Source: Larix kaempferi (lineage: Eukaryota; Streptophyta; Pinopsida; Pinales; Pinaceae). Taken from it: a stretch of DNA of 64,000 nucleotides. The notes under the pieces are model-generated. The model was given only the letters and a program-made list of their open reading frames with translations, did no database searches and had not been told where the DNA came from. Where the stretch lies: assembly GCA_027924585.1 (NCBI GenBank), contig BSBM01000597.1, forward strand, positions 307,001 to 371,000, written 5' to 3'. The translations under genes and the position numbers were made by a program. Below are positions 1-10,469 of this stretch, piece after piece (the first letter of the stretch is position 1; every line of letters begins with the position of its first letter).

Positions 1-1639
1 AACTATAACTATATATATATATAAGTCTCAAAATGTAAATAAATACATATCAAAAAAATTATTTAAAATCTCATCTTGACAACTCTTTTGCACATAAGTT
101 TTGTATTTGCATTAACATGTATTTGCATTAACATGTATTTGTGTTAGAAAGTTTTGCACCATAATTTTAAAGCTACAGAGTGTGCCAATTTCCTTGTATT
201 CAATCCTTGAAATATGATGGATTCATGTAACATTATTTGGTCTTTTAGTTTGTTATGTAGTTGTATTTGTAATCATGTATGAGACAATGGCATGATTGTG
301 TAAGACATTGAAATTCAAAATGTCTAAATGGTGGTATTAATGTGATGAACATGAGTTATTAATGAACAAAAGACATATTCCTAAGTTTAATTAGGATGTT
401 GTCAATAATTGAATGATTCTACATTTTAGTAAAATAAGATATTTTCTGATAATTTAATGAAATATCCAAAAGTAGCTGACTTGGTAGATATGTTATTAAT
501 GAACACAAGACATATTCCTAAGTTTAATTAGGACGTTGTGAATAATTGAATGATTCTACATTTTAGTCTTCAATAAGACCTTTTCTCTCAATTTAATGAA
601 ATATCCAAAAGTAGCTAACTTGGTAGATTTGATGTGTGTAAATGGAGGTGAATTTGTAAACTTTGAGGAATTTTGGTGTCCATTGATTTTTTTGAGAAAT
701 TAATGAAAATTTCACATCCTTAGAAACCTTTTGTAAACCTTGGGAATATGAATGGTTGTAACTTGATTTCAATACTTTTGGTAATTGAAAGGTCAAAAGT
801 CAATGAGAAGAACCATTAATATGAATTTTTTGTGATAAACAAAAGGACTTTGGCTCTCCCTTTGATTTGAGTTTTTGTAGAGTTTATTATTTTCAATTAA
901 AATCTCTATACATAGGCTTAGTGAATGTGGGTTGAGAACATTGGCTAATGAATCTATAAAGTTCTAAATATTGTTGTTGAAGGTCTTAGTTGAAAGGTTT
1001 TCTTGATAACATACTATGTTGTGAATTTGTATGTTTAAACTAATGCATCTACAATGTTGTGGTTTTCTATGAGTGTTTATACTATGTGACTTTTCTACAT
1101 AATCTCATAGGTACTACATTACATATTTCTTAAGGGAACTATGGAGAAGTGAAGGGAAATTCCACCCTTATGTTGTGTGGTCTGGTAGAGAAGAGTTCCA
1201 TGTCTCAGATAGTTGAGTGATATCCCTATAAATGCTCAAAAGTGGGGAGTTTGGTTAAGCATGAGACCAAATGGGTTGTAGGCTGAGAGAGAGAAGCTTG
1301 TAGGTGTTTCCTTTTCCTTGGTGGCCTCATAGCTTGCCTTGGGGCGGTATCTACAATTGATACCTATGGCTGGATAGAAAATCGCTCTTACACAGCTAGT
1401 TTCTTGGATCTCCTTTGCCAAAAGATAAGTATTCTCTTGTATATGAATGTGGAAGGATTTTATTTTATTCCTTTCATAAATATGCTTATTTATGCATGAA
1501 GTATGTGTGACTAGAGTTTTATTTCCATTGCGTTTTACATTTATGCAATTGCACATACATTTCTTGTTTATGAATTCGTATTTGGCCCATGGGGAAAATT
1601 TATAAGCTTGAAATTCGTAAACACCCCATCCTATGGTTG
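1..1639. other. AT-rich non-coding flank
   Basis: I see no supportable gene here. The stretch is AT-rich and has stops in all frames. It contains a short direct duplication near 110-145 (an 18-bp unit around TTTGCATTAACATG) and the larger duplication listed separately at 356-634. Confidence 0.6.
356..634. repeat. Tandem duplication, about 137-bp unit, two copies
   Basis: The stretch beginning TTATTAATGAACA at 356 recurs at 493 and both copies end in a shared CCAAAAGTAGCT...ACTTGGTAGAT segment. The copies differ by scattered substitutions and a small indel around 445-580. It is non-coding and looks like a local tandem duplication. Confidence 0.8.
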
Positions 1640-4600
1640 GAATGATGCATGGGGATGTGACAAAAGAAGCTAGTAGAATCTAGTTAAAAACATGTTTAAA
1701 GATCTAGGATCTAAAAATGTCAGGGAAATTATGCATAGTTTTCAATTACTCCCATCCCTCAAAGATGAAGATATGAAAAGGGAGTTGGAGGCAATAGTTC
1801 CCCAGGTGAATTGAAATTTGTCTCATCCTTCAAAAAGAAAAAAATAATGGGTGTGATGGCTTATCTATAGAATTATATTTGGGGTTTTGGACCTTATGGA
1901 GAATGATTTGTTGCAATTGGTGGAAGAATCTACACTATCTACATAAATTCTAGAGGCTTTAGATTGAAAGTTTGTAGATTTAATTCCAAAGAAGAAGAAA
2001 AATTGACGCTATGAGGACTACATGCTTATATATTTATGTAACCTTATTTATAATATTTTATCTAAAATTATTTGTAATAGGTTGAATATTATTATGTCTT
2101 GTAAGGGTGTTAGAAGGGAAGTTTGGATTTCTTTTAAATTGAAAAATTTGTGATAATATGGGGATAACACAAGATGATTTGTTGTGTTAATTAATGGATC
2201 ACCATTTGTCTTGTTAACATCTACCATAATTATTAAGTAGGGATGTCCTCTATCATCTCCGCTATTCCTACCAATGCTTGAAGGTTTAATCATGCTTATA
2301 ATTGTTTCCAAAAGGAAAGGTGAACTAAAGGGGTTACGAGTACTTGGATATGAAGATATCACTCATATACTCTTTGTTGATTTTATTATTCTTTTTGTTT
2401 ATGGGTCAATTAAGGAGCTAGAAAAATTGAATTAGCATGTAGATATATACTATAAAGTGACAGGAATGGAGTTAAATTTTAAATGATGGTTGTTATTGTT
2501 CAATGAGATGTTCAATGATATTAAGGCTCAACCAAAAATTCTCTTTCCAATACATACCAATGATCTAGACACTAGAGTAAAGCATCTAGATTTTAACATA
2601 AAACCTAATGCATATCATTTTGAAGATTAGGTACATGGTTATATAAAAACATGGCAGCGCAAATATCAATGTAGTGCAACTGATTTCTATCTCATCGAGG
2701 CATATTTGTCTTGATCAAATCCTATTTTGAGAGCATTCTTGTATACTAGTTTTACCAATGCAAATATTCCTAAAGGAATTCTTAACAAAACTAGGAATGA
2801 GGTATTTAGCTTCTTATGGACAAGGAAGAGAGAAAAATAAGCATCCCACTGGTAAAATAGAGAGAAGTGGCTTTGCCATGGGATTTGGGGGGCATGGGGT
2901 TTCAAGAATATCTATGTATTTGGATTTAAGATCTTGTAGAAAATATCCTTTGGATGCTTCTTTGCAATGATGGAAATTGGGGAAGAGTAATGAAAAATAA
3001 ATACAAAACAAAATATATGAAGAAGTGGTTTACACTGCAGAATATATACACAACAATGACCTCCATGGTTGGGTAAGATTTGGTGAAGGATTTTACATTG
3101 GTTGGTGCATGAGGTATTCACTCATTGAAACTATGCCATAATACCTTTGTTCATGGTATATTAAATAATACCCCTAATTTCACTAGATATTGATAAATAC
3201 CTACCAAAATCCTTTTGTTGAGACCCCCTCCCAAACATATTTCCAATTAAAAGAAAACCTATTTTTAACAAGATATTCCCTATTTTAATTAGATATCCAT
3301 TTTTATACCCCCCCACTACCTATAAAACCCCCATACCCTACTCCCCCCCCCCCCAATATCTACAATGTATTGACCTTATTTTTCACAATTTAAAAACCCC
3401 CCTTTATGAGTGAATGTGACAAGATATTTGTCAACAAGTTGAATCCCCTATGGGTTGGTGTGGCAAGTAGGTAATGACAACAGGGTGAGAATAGAGAAGA
3501 TCCATGGATTGGTGTCAAAGCCAATTTCATACGTTTGAAATGATTATCAAACTCTTTGCATGACATGGGAATCTATCACATTAGAGAGTTAGATGTTCTA
3601 TGGACAAGACAATACCATTCTTGGGATGAAAGTTTGTTTACCTTCTTAATCTTCAGGGTGAGATAGTAGTAGAATGGAATATTTATGTGAAGGTGTTTTC
3701 ACATAGTATTATAAAATTATTTGATGAGAAGGAAATTCTTAAATGGTTTAAGAGTACAAGATCTTGTGATTATAGTATAAAATTGGGATATACAACCAAG
3801 ATTGAAGAATATTGGAATGGTGAAAGAAAATGGTGGTGGATCTCTTTTTGGAAACTAAATTGTCCCTTGAAAACTAGGATTCTCTTTTGCTTGGGAATAT
3901 AAAATAAATTGCTCACTTAGGAGAATGGTCAAAAGATAAATTTGGTGGGCTCAAATATCTATACTCTTTGTAAATAAAGTGAAGAATTTGTAAATCATTT
4001 GTTTGTGGTAATACCCTTTTCTAGACTTGTTTGGATGGAAGTTACTAAATTACTAGGGAAAATAGAGAAATGGGACAAAGATACATTGGAGGAAAACATG
4101 TTGGATTGGATTACTAATAAAGTAGTAGAATTATTCAGGTCTCTTCCATGCCATTGTATTTATGGTATATGGTATACTAGGAAAATTTTGATTTTCCAAG
4201 ATCTTGCTTCTTCCCTAGTTTAGGTTACCAACATTATCATATTGGAATTGGAAGGTAATTAGAGGCCTTAAAATGTCTGAAAGGTCAGAGTTCTCTTTAA
4301 GCCATGTACAGATAAAAGAAACCCTCAAGGAATTTTTTATGGATTCTATAAAAAATATCAAACACCTTGTGGTACTGGGGAAGTACTTTTCATTGATAGT
4401 TCTAAGTATTATCTTCTTATATTTGCCGTTGGATATGACACACATAATAGACTAGATTTCTTTGATTTATGGATTCTATTAATTAAAACTCTTGACCAAA
4501 GGGGAAAGACTTAAATTTGGTAATTGATTGGGCCAACAAAGAAGTCAACATTAAAAATCTAACCTTGCCACCAATTATACAACTCATACAAGATATAAGA

Positions 4601-4745
4601 TTGATTTTGATGATCCATTTTTCTCACATTTATCGAGATTTCAACACATAGTATAATAACTTATCTAAAGATGATCTATCATCATAGGAGGGATATCTCT
4701 CTGAACATGCCTCTAGGGGAGGTACCTTCTACTTAGTCACAAAAT
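1640..4745 (+). mobile_element. Degenerate plant L1-type LINE ORF2 relic (RT, zf-RVT, RNase H)
   Basis: Conceptual translation in shifting frames gives a plant L1 ORF2 in the right order. The segment between endonuclease and RT begins at about 1,690 (MFKDLGSKN). An RT block at about 2,200-2,300 contains GCPLSSPLF. The catalytic motif lies at about 2,372 and reads FVDF, so the second Asp of FVDD is lost. A zinc-binding RT-associated domain with CTLCK lies at about 3,960. An RNase H-like domain starts near 4,330 (FFMDS) and continues through a WANKKVNI segment near 4,535 to a HIYRDFNT-like remnant near 4,630. Stops and frameshifts occur throughout, so it is a dead copy. The endonuclease and ORF1 are not visible. 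Order and spacing make the family assignment solid; the exact ends are approximate. Confidence 0.8.
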
Positions 4746-4917
4746 GAGCCTTATTTTAAATACACATTTGTTTCCAAAAAAATATGTTTCTAAATCTATT
4801 TCTAGATGTTATAACTAAAGACCCTCTATAAGTTAGTATTATCTCAATTTTTTCAAATTTTATGGAGAATGAATACATGAAAAACGATGAGTACAATACT
4901 AGCTTTTTATCTACAAG

Positions 4918-5250
4918 TGATTAGACTAGTAGGACAATGGTCTCAATGATTAGTTTTATGAAGAATTCCCTTAGATTCTCTATATATTGAAGATTCTCTA
5001 TATATTGAATTCAGCGTTTTGAATATCAATATAAAGACTTTTTTTTTAAATGAAAAAAAATAAACACCATCCATTATAAAAATAGAATTTAGTGATTAGA
5101 CCAATAGAACAATGGTCTCAATGACTAGTTTTATGATGAAGTCCCTTGGATTCTCAATATATATTGCATTCATCTTTTTAAATATCAATATAAATAATTT
5201 TTATGAAAAATAATAATAACCATCCATTATAAAAATACAAATAGAAATAT
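4918..5250. repeat. Tandem duplication, about 174-bp unit, two copies
   Basis: GATTAGAC...CAATGGTCTCAATGA at 4,920 recurs at 5,094. Both copies continue through a TTTTATGA..GA segment, a TCTATATATTG-like segment and CACCATCCATTATAAAAATA (first copy) or its close match. It lies just upstream of the GC-richer island and is non-coding. Confidence 0.75.
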
Positions 5251-5576
5251 ATTTTCAGTTTTTTCTATCGATAAAATTCATCCATAAATGAAACATATAA
5301 TAATAAGTATCTACAAAACCCCGGATGGGGTGATAACAGAGAAATATAGCATTAATGATGATTTAATAGGGGTCAGGGTGGCGAGTGTGGCGACTAGCAG
5401 TGTGGAGACGGCAATAGCGTCGATCCACATAGATCGCCAGGACAAGTTGGAATGTGCAACATCTTTCCGCGTTAATGGAGGATCATGATTTTTGTACTGC
5501 ACCCTCCTGGGTTCATAAACCAGACCGCGGGCTCATCCCGACTCATTTTGCATTGCTATCAGACTAGTTCCTCCTC

Positions 5577-5660
5577 TACGCTCTCTATATAGGTCACTTT
5601 CTTGTTTCACAGTGGTCGTACGCTCTCTATATAGGTCACTTTCTTGTTTCACAGTGGTCG
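5577..5660 (+). promoter_or_regulatory. Perfect 42-bp tandem duplication containing a TATA-like motif
   Basis: The 42-bp unit starting TACGCTCTCTATATAGGTCA is present twice back to back (5,577-5,618 and 5,619-5,660), identical by eye. Each copy holds TATATA in a CT-rich context typical of plant core promoters, and a reading frame opens 9 bp downstream. Upstream, TGCTATCAGACT at about 5,554 weakly resembles a retroelement primer-binding site (TGGTATCAGAGC). The promoter role is inferred from motif and position only. Confidence 0.35.
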
Positions 5661-5669
5661 CAAACAAAG

Positions 5670-6209
5670 GTGAAGGGATTCTTAACCAACAAAACCAGAG
5701 ACAATCACGTTAGTATGGCCCGTGAACGAGACCATGCTCCTAGCAGGCATGTGCGCGGGTTTCCAAGTCATTCCCAAGAGAACAACATGGCTGGCATTGC
5801 TCACCACCTAGCCACCATGACCGATACACTTCTGGTTATTCGAAACGACATCAAGTATGTCCAGGAGGACACATGGGCTCGAATCCTTGAGTTACGTGAT
5901 AGGGTCCAGATCCTCATTGGTTGGACAATGGACATAGCATAAATCTACAGTCTCCCTTCGCCTCTACTGGCTACCATTGGTACTAATGGAATTATTCACA
6001 TAGGCTCGGACTCGAAAGTGGGCAATGATATGAAACAAGAAGGAGTCGAGGCCCACGGGTGTTTGACTATCAAGGAGGAAAAACCAGCAGAGACCCAGGT
6101 AGGTAAGGAATAGATGGAAGGTTCTGCAAGGGCCATCACAAGCAGAACCAAGAACGATGTCATCGGCCACGTCAAGTTGGAAGGCAATCAATCCATCCAC
6201 ATGACGTAA
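5670..6209 (+). pseudogene. Unrecognised 180-codon frame broken by two in-frame stops
   Basis: One frame runs 540 nt from ATG 5,670 to TAA 6,207-6,209, interrupted only by TAA at 5,940 and TAG at 6,111. The first 90 residues include MARERDHAPSRHVRG and a segment rich in charged and hydrophobic residues (IRNDIKYVQEDTWARILELR) that could form a helix or coiled coil. Base composition is clearly GC-richer than the surrounding AT-rich DNA. I do not recognise a domain. A gag-like remnant of an LTR element, or an exon of a decayed gene, would both fit the short length, the promoter-like duplication just upstream and the single uninterrupted frame. Another reading frame immediately upstream (5,288-5,488, 66 aa) is also unassigned. 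Confidence 0.4.
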
Positions 6210-6264
6210 CATCATCACCAGGCCTGCTCTTTTTGATACTTGTTATGTTTATGCTTGAAGGTTT

Positions 6265-6266
<2 letters not shown>

Positions 6267-6295
<29 letters not shown>
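6267..6295. repeat. Homopolymer run of 29 T
   Basis: An uninterrupted T tract follows the broken reading frame by about 57 bp. It could be the poly(A) tail of a minus-strand retroposed sequence or simple slippage. No matching target-site duplication was identified. Confidence 0.9.
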
Positions 6296-7414
6296 GTCTC
6301 TTACAACATGCACATTCTATATCAATATGCTATTCATATCCTAGCTCGAGGCCTAGGAAGCTTTTTGTCGATCTTAATTACTGTCTTAAGTCATATGAAT
6401 AGAGGTTTTTTTCTTTATATGAGAGTTTGTTACATTTAATTTTTTGGACCAAGGGTTGTTTTCTCTTAATGAAAGGTTCAAAGAACATTGTTATTCACTT
6501 GTTTTCTCCTATAAAGAGACCTGAATTCTTTGTAAAACTCTGTAACAATTTTTGTGCTATAATGTAAATACTAAATTACAAAAAGAAAATGCTAAAAATA
6601 AAAATAAAAATAGATCATCATATTGAAAATTATCAAATTTTATTTTATATATGTTAAGTTATATTTCTATTTATTGTATATATGTCAATATATTTCTATT
6701 CATATTGAATGATTAATTATTGAGGGAATTTACACCCTTATTTTTTCTCTAGTATGTGATTGTCATTTTTTTGTACATAATATTAATAATAATTTTCCTT
6801 TTAAAAAAAATTCTTTTAAATTTTTTTATTTAAAATAGTATTTTGAAATATTAATAATTAAAAAATAGTTTGTGTAGTTCAATATAAGCCCTTGTTGCTT
6901 AAAAATAATAAGTATGATTTGGAAGTTTATTAAATATTACACACATGTAGATTGTATAAATTAGAAATATTGAATTATGAGTGTTACAATTAAGTGTTTC
7001 TTTCTCTACATATACAGTAGTGTGAATCTTATAATTCAAATCGATGATAAGGAAATATTTTTTTTTTCCACGGAAATAAATTGTAATTTGATTTGTTAAA
7101 GAGTATAAAATTACATTGTGTGTATATATGTTGAGGAAATATTCTGAAAAAGAGGTCTAATATTTTATCTAAGTGAGTACATCCTTTCTTTTTTTCATAG
7201 AAAACGACATCATAGATCTCATAAAAAATTATTGTTCATAAGTTGTTGGATAATGTCCAAATCTACCCTCTATCATACATCATTAGGGACTGATCCTGCC
7301 ACTGAACATATGATGTCAACTTAGAGTTGAATAAAAAAATGTATAAATAATTGTTGAGTAAATGATGCACATGAAAAAATTGATAAAGTGTCCTAAGCTA
7401 CAGGTAAAATCTCT
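6296..7414. other. AT-rich spacer without recognisable gene
   Basis: The first 250 bp after the T tract contain AATGAAAGG and CTATAAAGAG motifs and a TTTGTAAAACTCTGTAA segment that resemble a plant 3' end or an LTR tail, but no LTR partner was found. From 6,560 to 7,414 the sequence is very AT-rich with no coding signal. Confidence 0.5.
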
Positions 7415-8510
7415 GATCAATGCATAAAAGGTCGATGATAATATTGGAAGCTTTGATCCTGATTATATTCTACTATTTTAAATTGTCCCAAAGCCGGTTG
7501 GAAGCTCTATTTATAAAGGACATCTGCAATTATGTTTTCCATGTAAACATGAATGTAGGAGAAATAAATAAATTTTGTTTTAATATCCATAGTTTCTTCT
7601 AGCAAAGGAATAAATCTCATGTGTGTGCATATTTGTGCTCCATTGACCCAATTGATAACTATAATAGAGTCACCAAACAATTGGATATCCTAAACTTCTT
7701 TTTCTACAGCAAAGGACATGGGAATTTTAAGGGATAATAGCTCAGCATAGTTACTTGTCCCCTCCCCGAAACCCAAAGAATTCTTGAAGAAGTGAGAATT
7801 GGAAATATTTAGGGTGGCTCCTCCACCACACCTGGATTGTTAATTTTGTGAAGCCCTGCCAAAAAATTCCCTCATAATTGATTTGTTAATTTCTACCTCC
7901 CTAATTATTCTAAGTGTTGTCTTCCCTTTAACCCATGAGAAGTTGGAAAAAATTGCAATGCTAGATGCAACAATTAGTTTTAGAATAGTAGTCTTTTAAT
8001 GGAAGATTGAATTGTTTCTAGCAATCCAGATGCCCCATGCTATAATTAAGGGAAGATATTTATATTGATGGTTGTCTATATTGTTTAACCTATCATGAAG
8101 AGCCAATTCAATAAAGTCTCCATTCGAGGAGAAGACATGGCTAGAGCCTATGTTGACCTCCTACTACACCAAATTAATAAATGGGCATTTCAATAATAGG
8201 TGTAAGATAGTATCCCCATTAGATTTGCAAAGGGAGCACCAAATCAGACCTTTCAATATTCTTTTTTCTTATTATCCCAAGTTATAACTTTGTTTTCCAA
8301 AGCACACCACATGAGGATATGTTATTTTGAAGGGAAATTCATCTTCCATAACCTCTTCCACCACTAGAGAATCTTCCTATTGAAGATACGAATGTTCAAT
8401 TGTATATGTACATGTTTTGGACACTAAGATCTATATGGAGAATGGTCCCATATCAACACATCCTCCTAATATTTGATGTCAATGTGTGTCTTCTTTAAAT
8501 AGATTATGTA
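7415..8510 (-). mobile_element. 3' part of a plant L1-type LINE (linker, zf-RVT, RNase H), degenerate
   Basis: On the minus strand from about 8,510 downwards the translation gives EDVLIWDHSP, then WWWKRLWK near 8,360, a zf-RVT stretch ALENKVITWDN near 8,290 with a CSLCKSNGDT remnant, then an RNase H domain from about 7,840 (NPGCGGATLN, YAELLSLK, GDSIIVINW, and a late IADVLYK). Stops and frameshifts are scattered. Its 5' portion is missing at 8,510, exactly where the 15-kb segment begins. The protein sequence resumes on the same strand at 23,609-24,000, so the two pieces are read as one interrupted LINE. Confidence 0.75.
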
Positions 8511-8518
8511 TGTTTTCC
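8511..8518. repeat. Left copy of 8-bp direct repeat TGTTTTCC (putative target-site duplication)
   Basis: TGTTTTCC lies at the point where the LINE homology breaks and the left terminal inverted-repeat sequence begins. An identical 8-mer in the same orientation sits at 23,601-23,608, at the other break. The boundary is ambiguous by a few bases: a 5-bp TTTTC duplication with element ends starting CACAAA is an alternative reading. Confidence 0.55.
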
Positions 8519-8569
8519 ACAAAGGATAGTGGGTGTGTGCAAGAAGATGAGGGTCACTTTAGATGCAAT
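8519..8569 (+). repeat. Left terminal inverted repeat candidate
   Basis: The sequence begins ACAAAGGATAGTGGG and ends AGATGCAAT. Its inverted counterpart at 23,546-23,600 matches at CAAA, TGCAAG, ATGAGGGTCACTTT and AGATGCAAT, with one roughly 9-bp insertion in the right copy. The similarity is clear but not perfect, which suggests an old element. Confidence 0.5.
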
Positions 8570-8688
8570 GCTACTTTTTCAAAACTCGTTCCTGATACGT
8601 AAAACATAACGCGTTTATGATGTTTAGCACCTGCCATGGTAAGACCCGAGCCTAACATGTCATTGGACATGTAGGCTAGGTAACAAGA

Positions 8689-8810
8689 ACGCGTACGCGT
8701 TATATAACTATAAAACGCGTACGCATTATATAACTACAAAACGCGCACGCGTTATGTAGTTACAAAACGCGTACGCGTTATGTAGTTACAAAACGCGTAC
8801 GCGTTATGTA
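8689..8810. repeat. Left array of palindromic 26-bp repeats (five units)
   Basis: Five tandem units carry the core ACGCGTACGCGT or a one-base variant, each embedded in the palindrome TAACGCGTACGCGTTA or a close variant and separated by AT-rich spacers such as TATGTAGTTACAAA. Spacers on opposite sides (GTAACTATA and TATAGTTAC types) are reverse complements, so the unit as a whole is a near-perfect inverted repeat. CpG density is extreme against an AT-rich background. A homologous array lies at 22,541-22,660. Such subterminal arrays are typical transposase-binding or hairpin-forming regions; that role is inferred here. Confidence 0.85.
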
Positions 8811-8837
8811 AATCTAAAAAACAATTTAAATACACAG

Positions 8838-8986
8838 TCCCGACGAATGCCGACCACCCGTGGCACCTATGCATCAGAAACGCGAAATTGAACCCAGACG
8901 AGGACGGTTTGTGGCCCACTCAAGTATTGGTGTTGCTCGATTTAGCTGGAGGGGACAAATTCACCGGTAGATTGTCATCCAATCAG
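8838..8986 (+). CDS. Possible coding exon upstream of the spliced gene (unassigned)
   Basis: An acceptor-like TACACAG at 8,831-8,837 precedes 149 nt open in one frame to a consensus donor (CAG/GTAATT at 8,986/8,987). The 49 codons from 8,840 encode a protein-like segment including DHPWHLCIRNAKLNPDEDG and VLVLLDLAGGDKFTG. GC content is well above the flanks. It cannot be joined in frame directly to the exon at 10,462, because that junction would run into TGA. If it belongs to the same gene, another exon is missing; otherwise it is part of a different transcript. I do not recognise a domain. Confidence 0.4.
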
Positions 8987-10189
8987 GTAATTCTTTCACC
9001 CATACTCTTTTTTATCATTTTTAACCTAAATTATTATTTTTTTTTGTTTAAAAAAACCTAGTTTTTTAATATTGATAAAATTGGGAATAACCCAATCTTT
9101 CATTAAATTCACATCTCCCTCAATCTCCCTCAACCAAGATGAATGAATAATTAAAATGAATCGTTTTTATAAAACTCAAAAATTCGTAATCCAACCTAAA
9201 ATTGAAAAAAATAGAACTCGGACCCCCTTTCTACAATGTATCCATCTAAGTCACCCAACACGAGAACACGGGACACGAGTGTCCCTGCCGCCAGCCACAA
9301 CTCACTAAATATAATGAAAATGAGTGCACTCATGTCTTTTCATTAGCTGGCAAGGTTTCGTATCATGTGAAAATGTTTTGTAGCTATGACTAGGAGGAGA
9401 GTTAACAATGCAACAAAATCAAGTAATCGAATTTTGTGCATAAAATGAACATGAGACTCCCACCAAATTTCACTGAATCTACGTCTTAACAAAAGAACTC
9501 ATCGTTTCACGGGATTCCACCCCATCAATCCTTTCAACAGTAATGGCCATAACAGTTGCTACAACCCTAGCGCGAGAAAAATCAATCGAGCTACGCATGA
9601 CAATACTTGAAACCACACTTTTTGAACTCCCTATTACGTCATAGGAATCAATACTACTTTCTCCACAACATGTGGCACCCTCAATATCTTCCATCACCGC
9701 AATTTACATTTGATAAAAAACTTGTTTCCAAATAGTAATTACCCCATTCTTTGCTCTAAAAAGGCCTCGGTTAACCTAGAATCCAATCCATGCAACATGA
9801 ACACATCCATATATACACATAGAATAAATATTAATAAATTTCTCATAGCCCTTCAATAGTGTTCAATATCTCATAGCCCTTCATAGTGAAATGGGACCCC
9901 ACCCTTCAAATTTGATCCCTGGTCCCCACTAGACACGGTGACCCCCGGAATTATGACACGTAGGACACGGTGACCCCCGGAATTAATATATTTTTAAAAT
10001 ATATTAAAATTTAAAAATATAGACATATAGATCATCCAATAAAATTTAACATTTACAATTACAAATATTCAATAGAAATTACATTTACAATTACAAATAT
10101 GAAATATTCAATAGAAATTAGATCATTCACAAATCACAACACATTTGTCATTCACAATCACAAAACACAATGAGACATTGAGACACATA
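8987..10189. other. Spacer or intron; small duplications only
   Basis: If 8,838-8,986 is an exon, this is intronic or intergenic DNA. It holds a 22-bp direct repeat GACACGGTGACCCCCGGAAT near 9,935 and 9,965, a repeat of CTCATAGCCCTTCA near 9,845 and 9,870, and a duplicated ATTTACAATTACAAATA near 10,040 and 10,080. A 72-codon minus-strand reading frame at 9,479-9,697 (containing SSIDFSRARVVATVM) is unassigned and may be fortuitous. Confidence 0.4.
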
Positions 10190-10300
10190 GATGCAAACTC
10201 ATCACTGCCCTGATCCTCCTCCTCCATGCCTGAATCAACAAACTCATCACTGCCTTGATCCTCCTCCTCCTCCTCTCTGCCAATCTGACTAACTTACTTT
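10190..10300 (-). pseudogene. Acidic repeat-encoding fragment (possible exon relic)
   Basis: On the minus strand this stretch encodes a run of Glu followed by two copies of EEEDQGSDEF, separated by VDSGM, and then ASMCLN. A perfectly framed duplicated acidic peptide is more than the (CTC)n microsatellite alone would give. No further domain is recognisable. Confidence 0.3.
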
Positions 10301-10469
10301 TTAATTGTCAAATGTTTAATTTTAAGTTTTAAATGTATGTAAGTGAATGCCATTAAATTGCTTATGTGAGTTTGATTTAATACATGTTCAATTTTGAAGA
10401 GACGTCATTATATACCATGTATATGTTTCTAATGATTTTCGTATTAATGTCTTTATTGCAGTTGCGGCT

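Noticed and set aside
3335-3360. C-rich run as a functional motif
   Set aside because: A simple homopolymer-like CCCCCCCC stretch inside a dead LINE, with no associated feature.
9479-9697. A 72-codon minus-strand frame as a real gene
   Set aside because: It has no domain, no splice context and no paralogue in the window. It is noted only inside the spacer entry.
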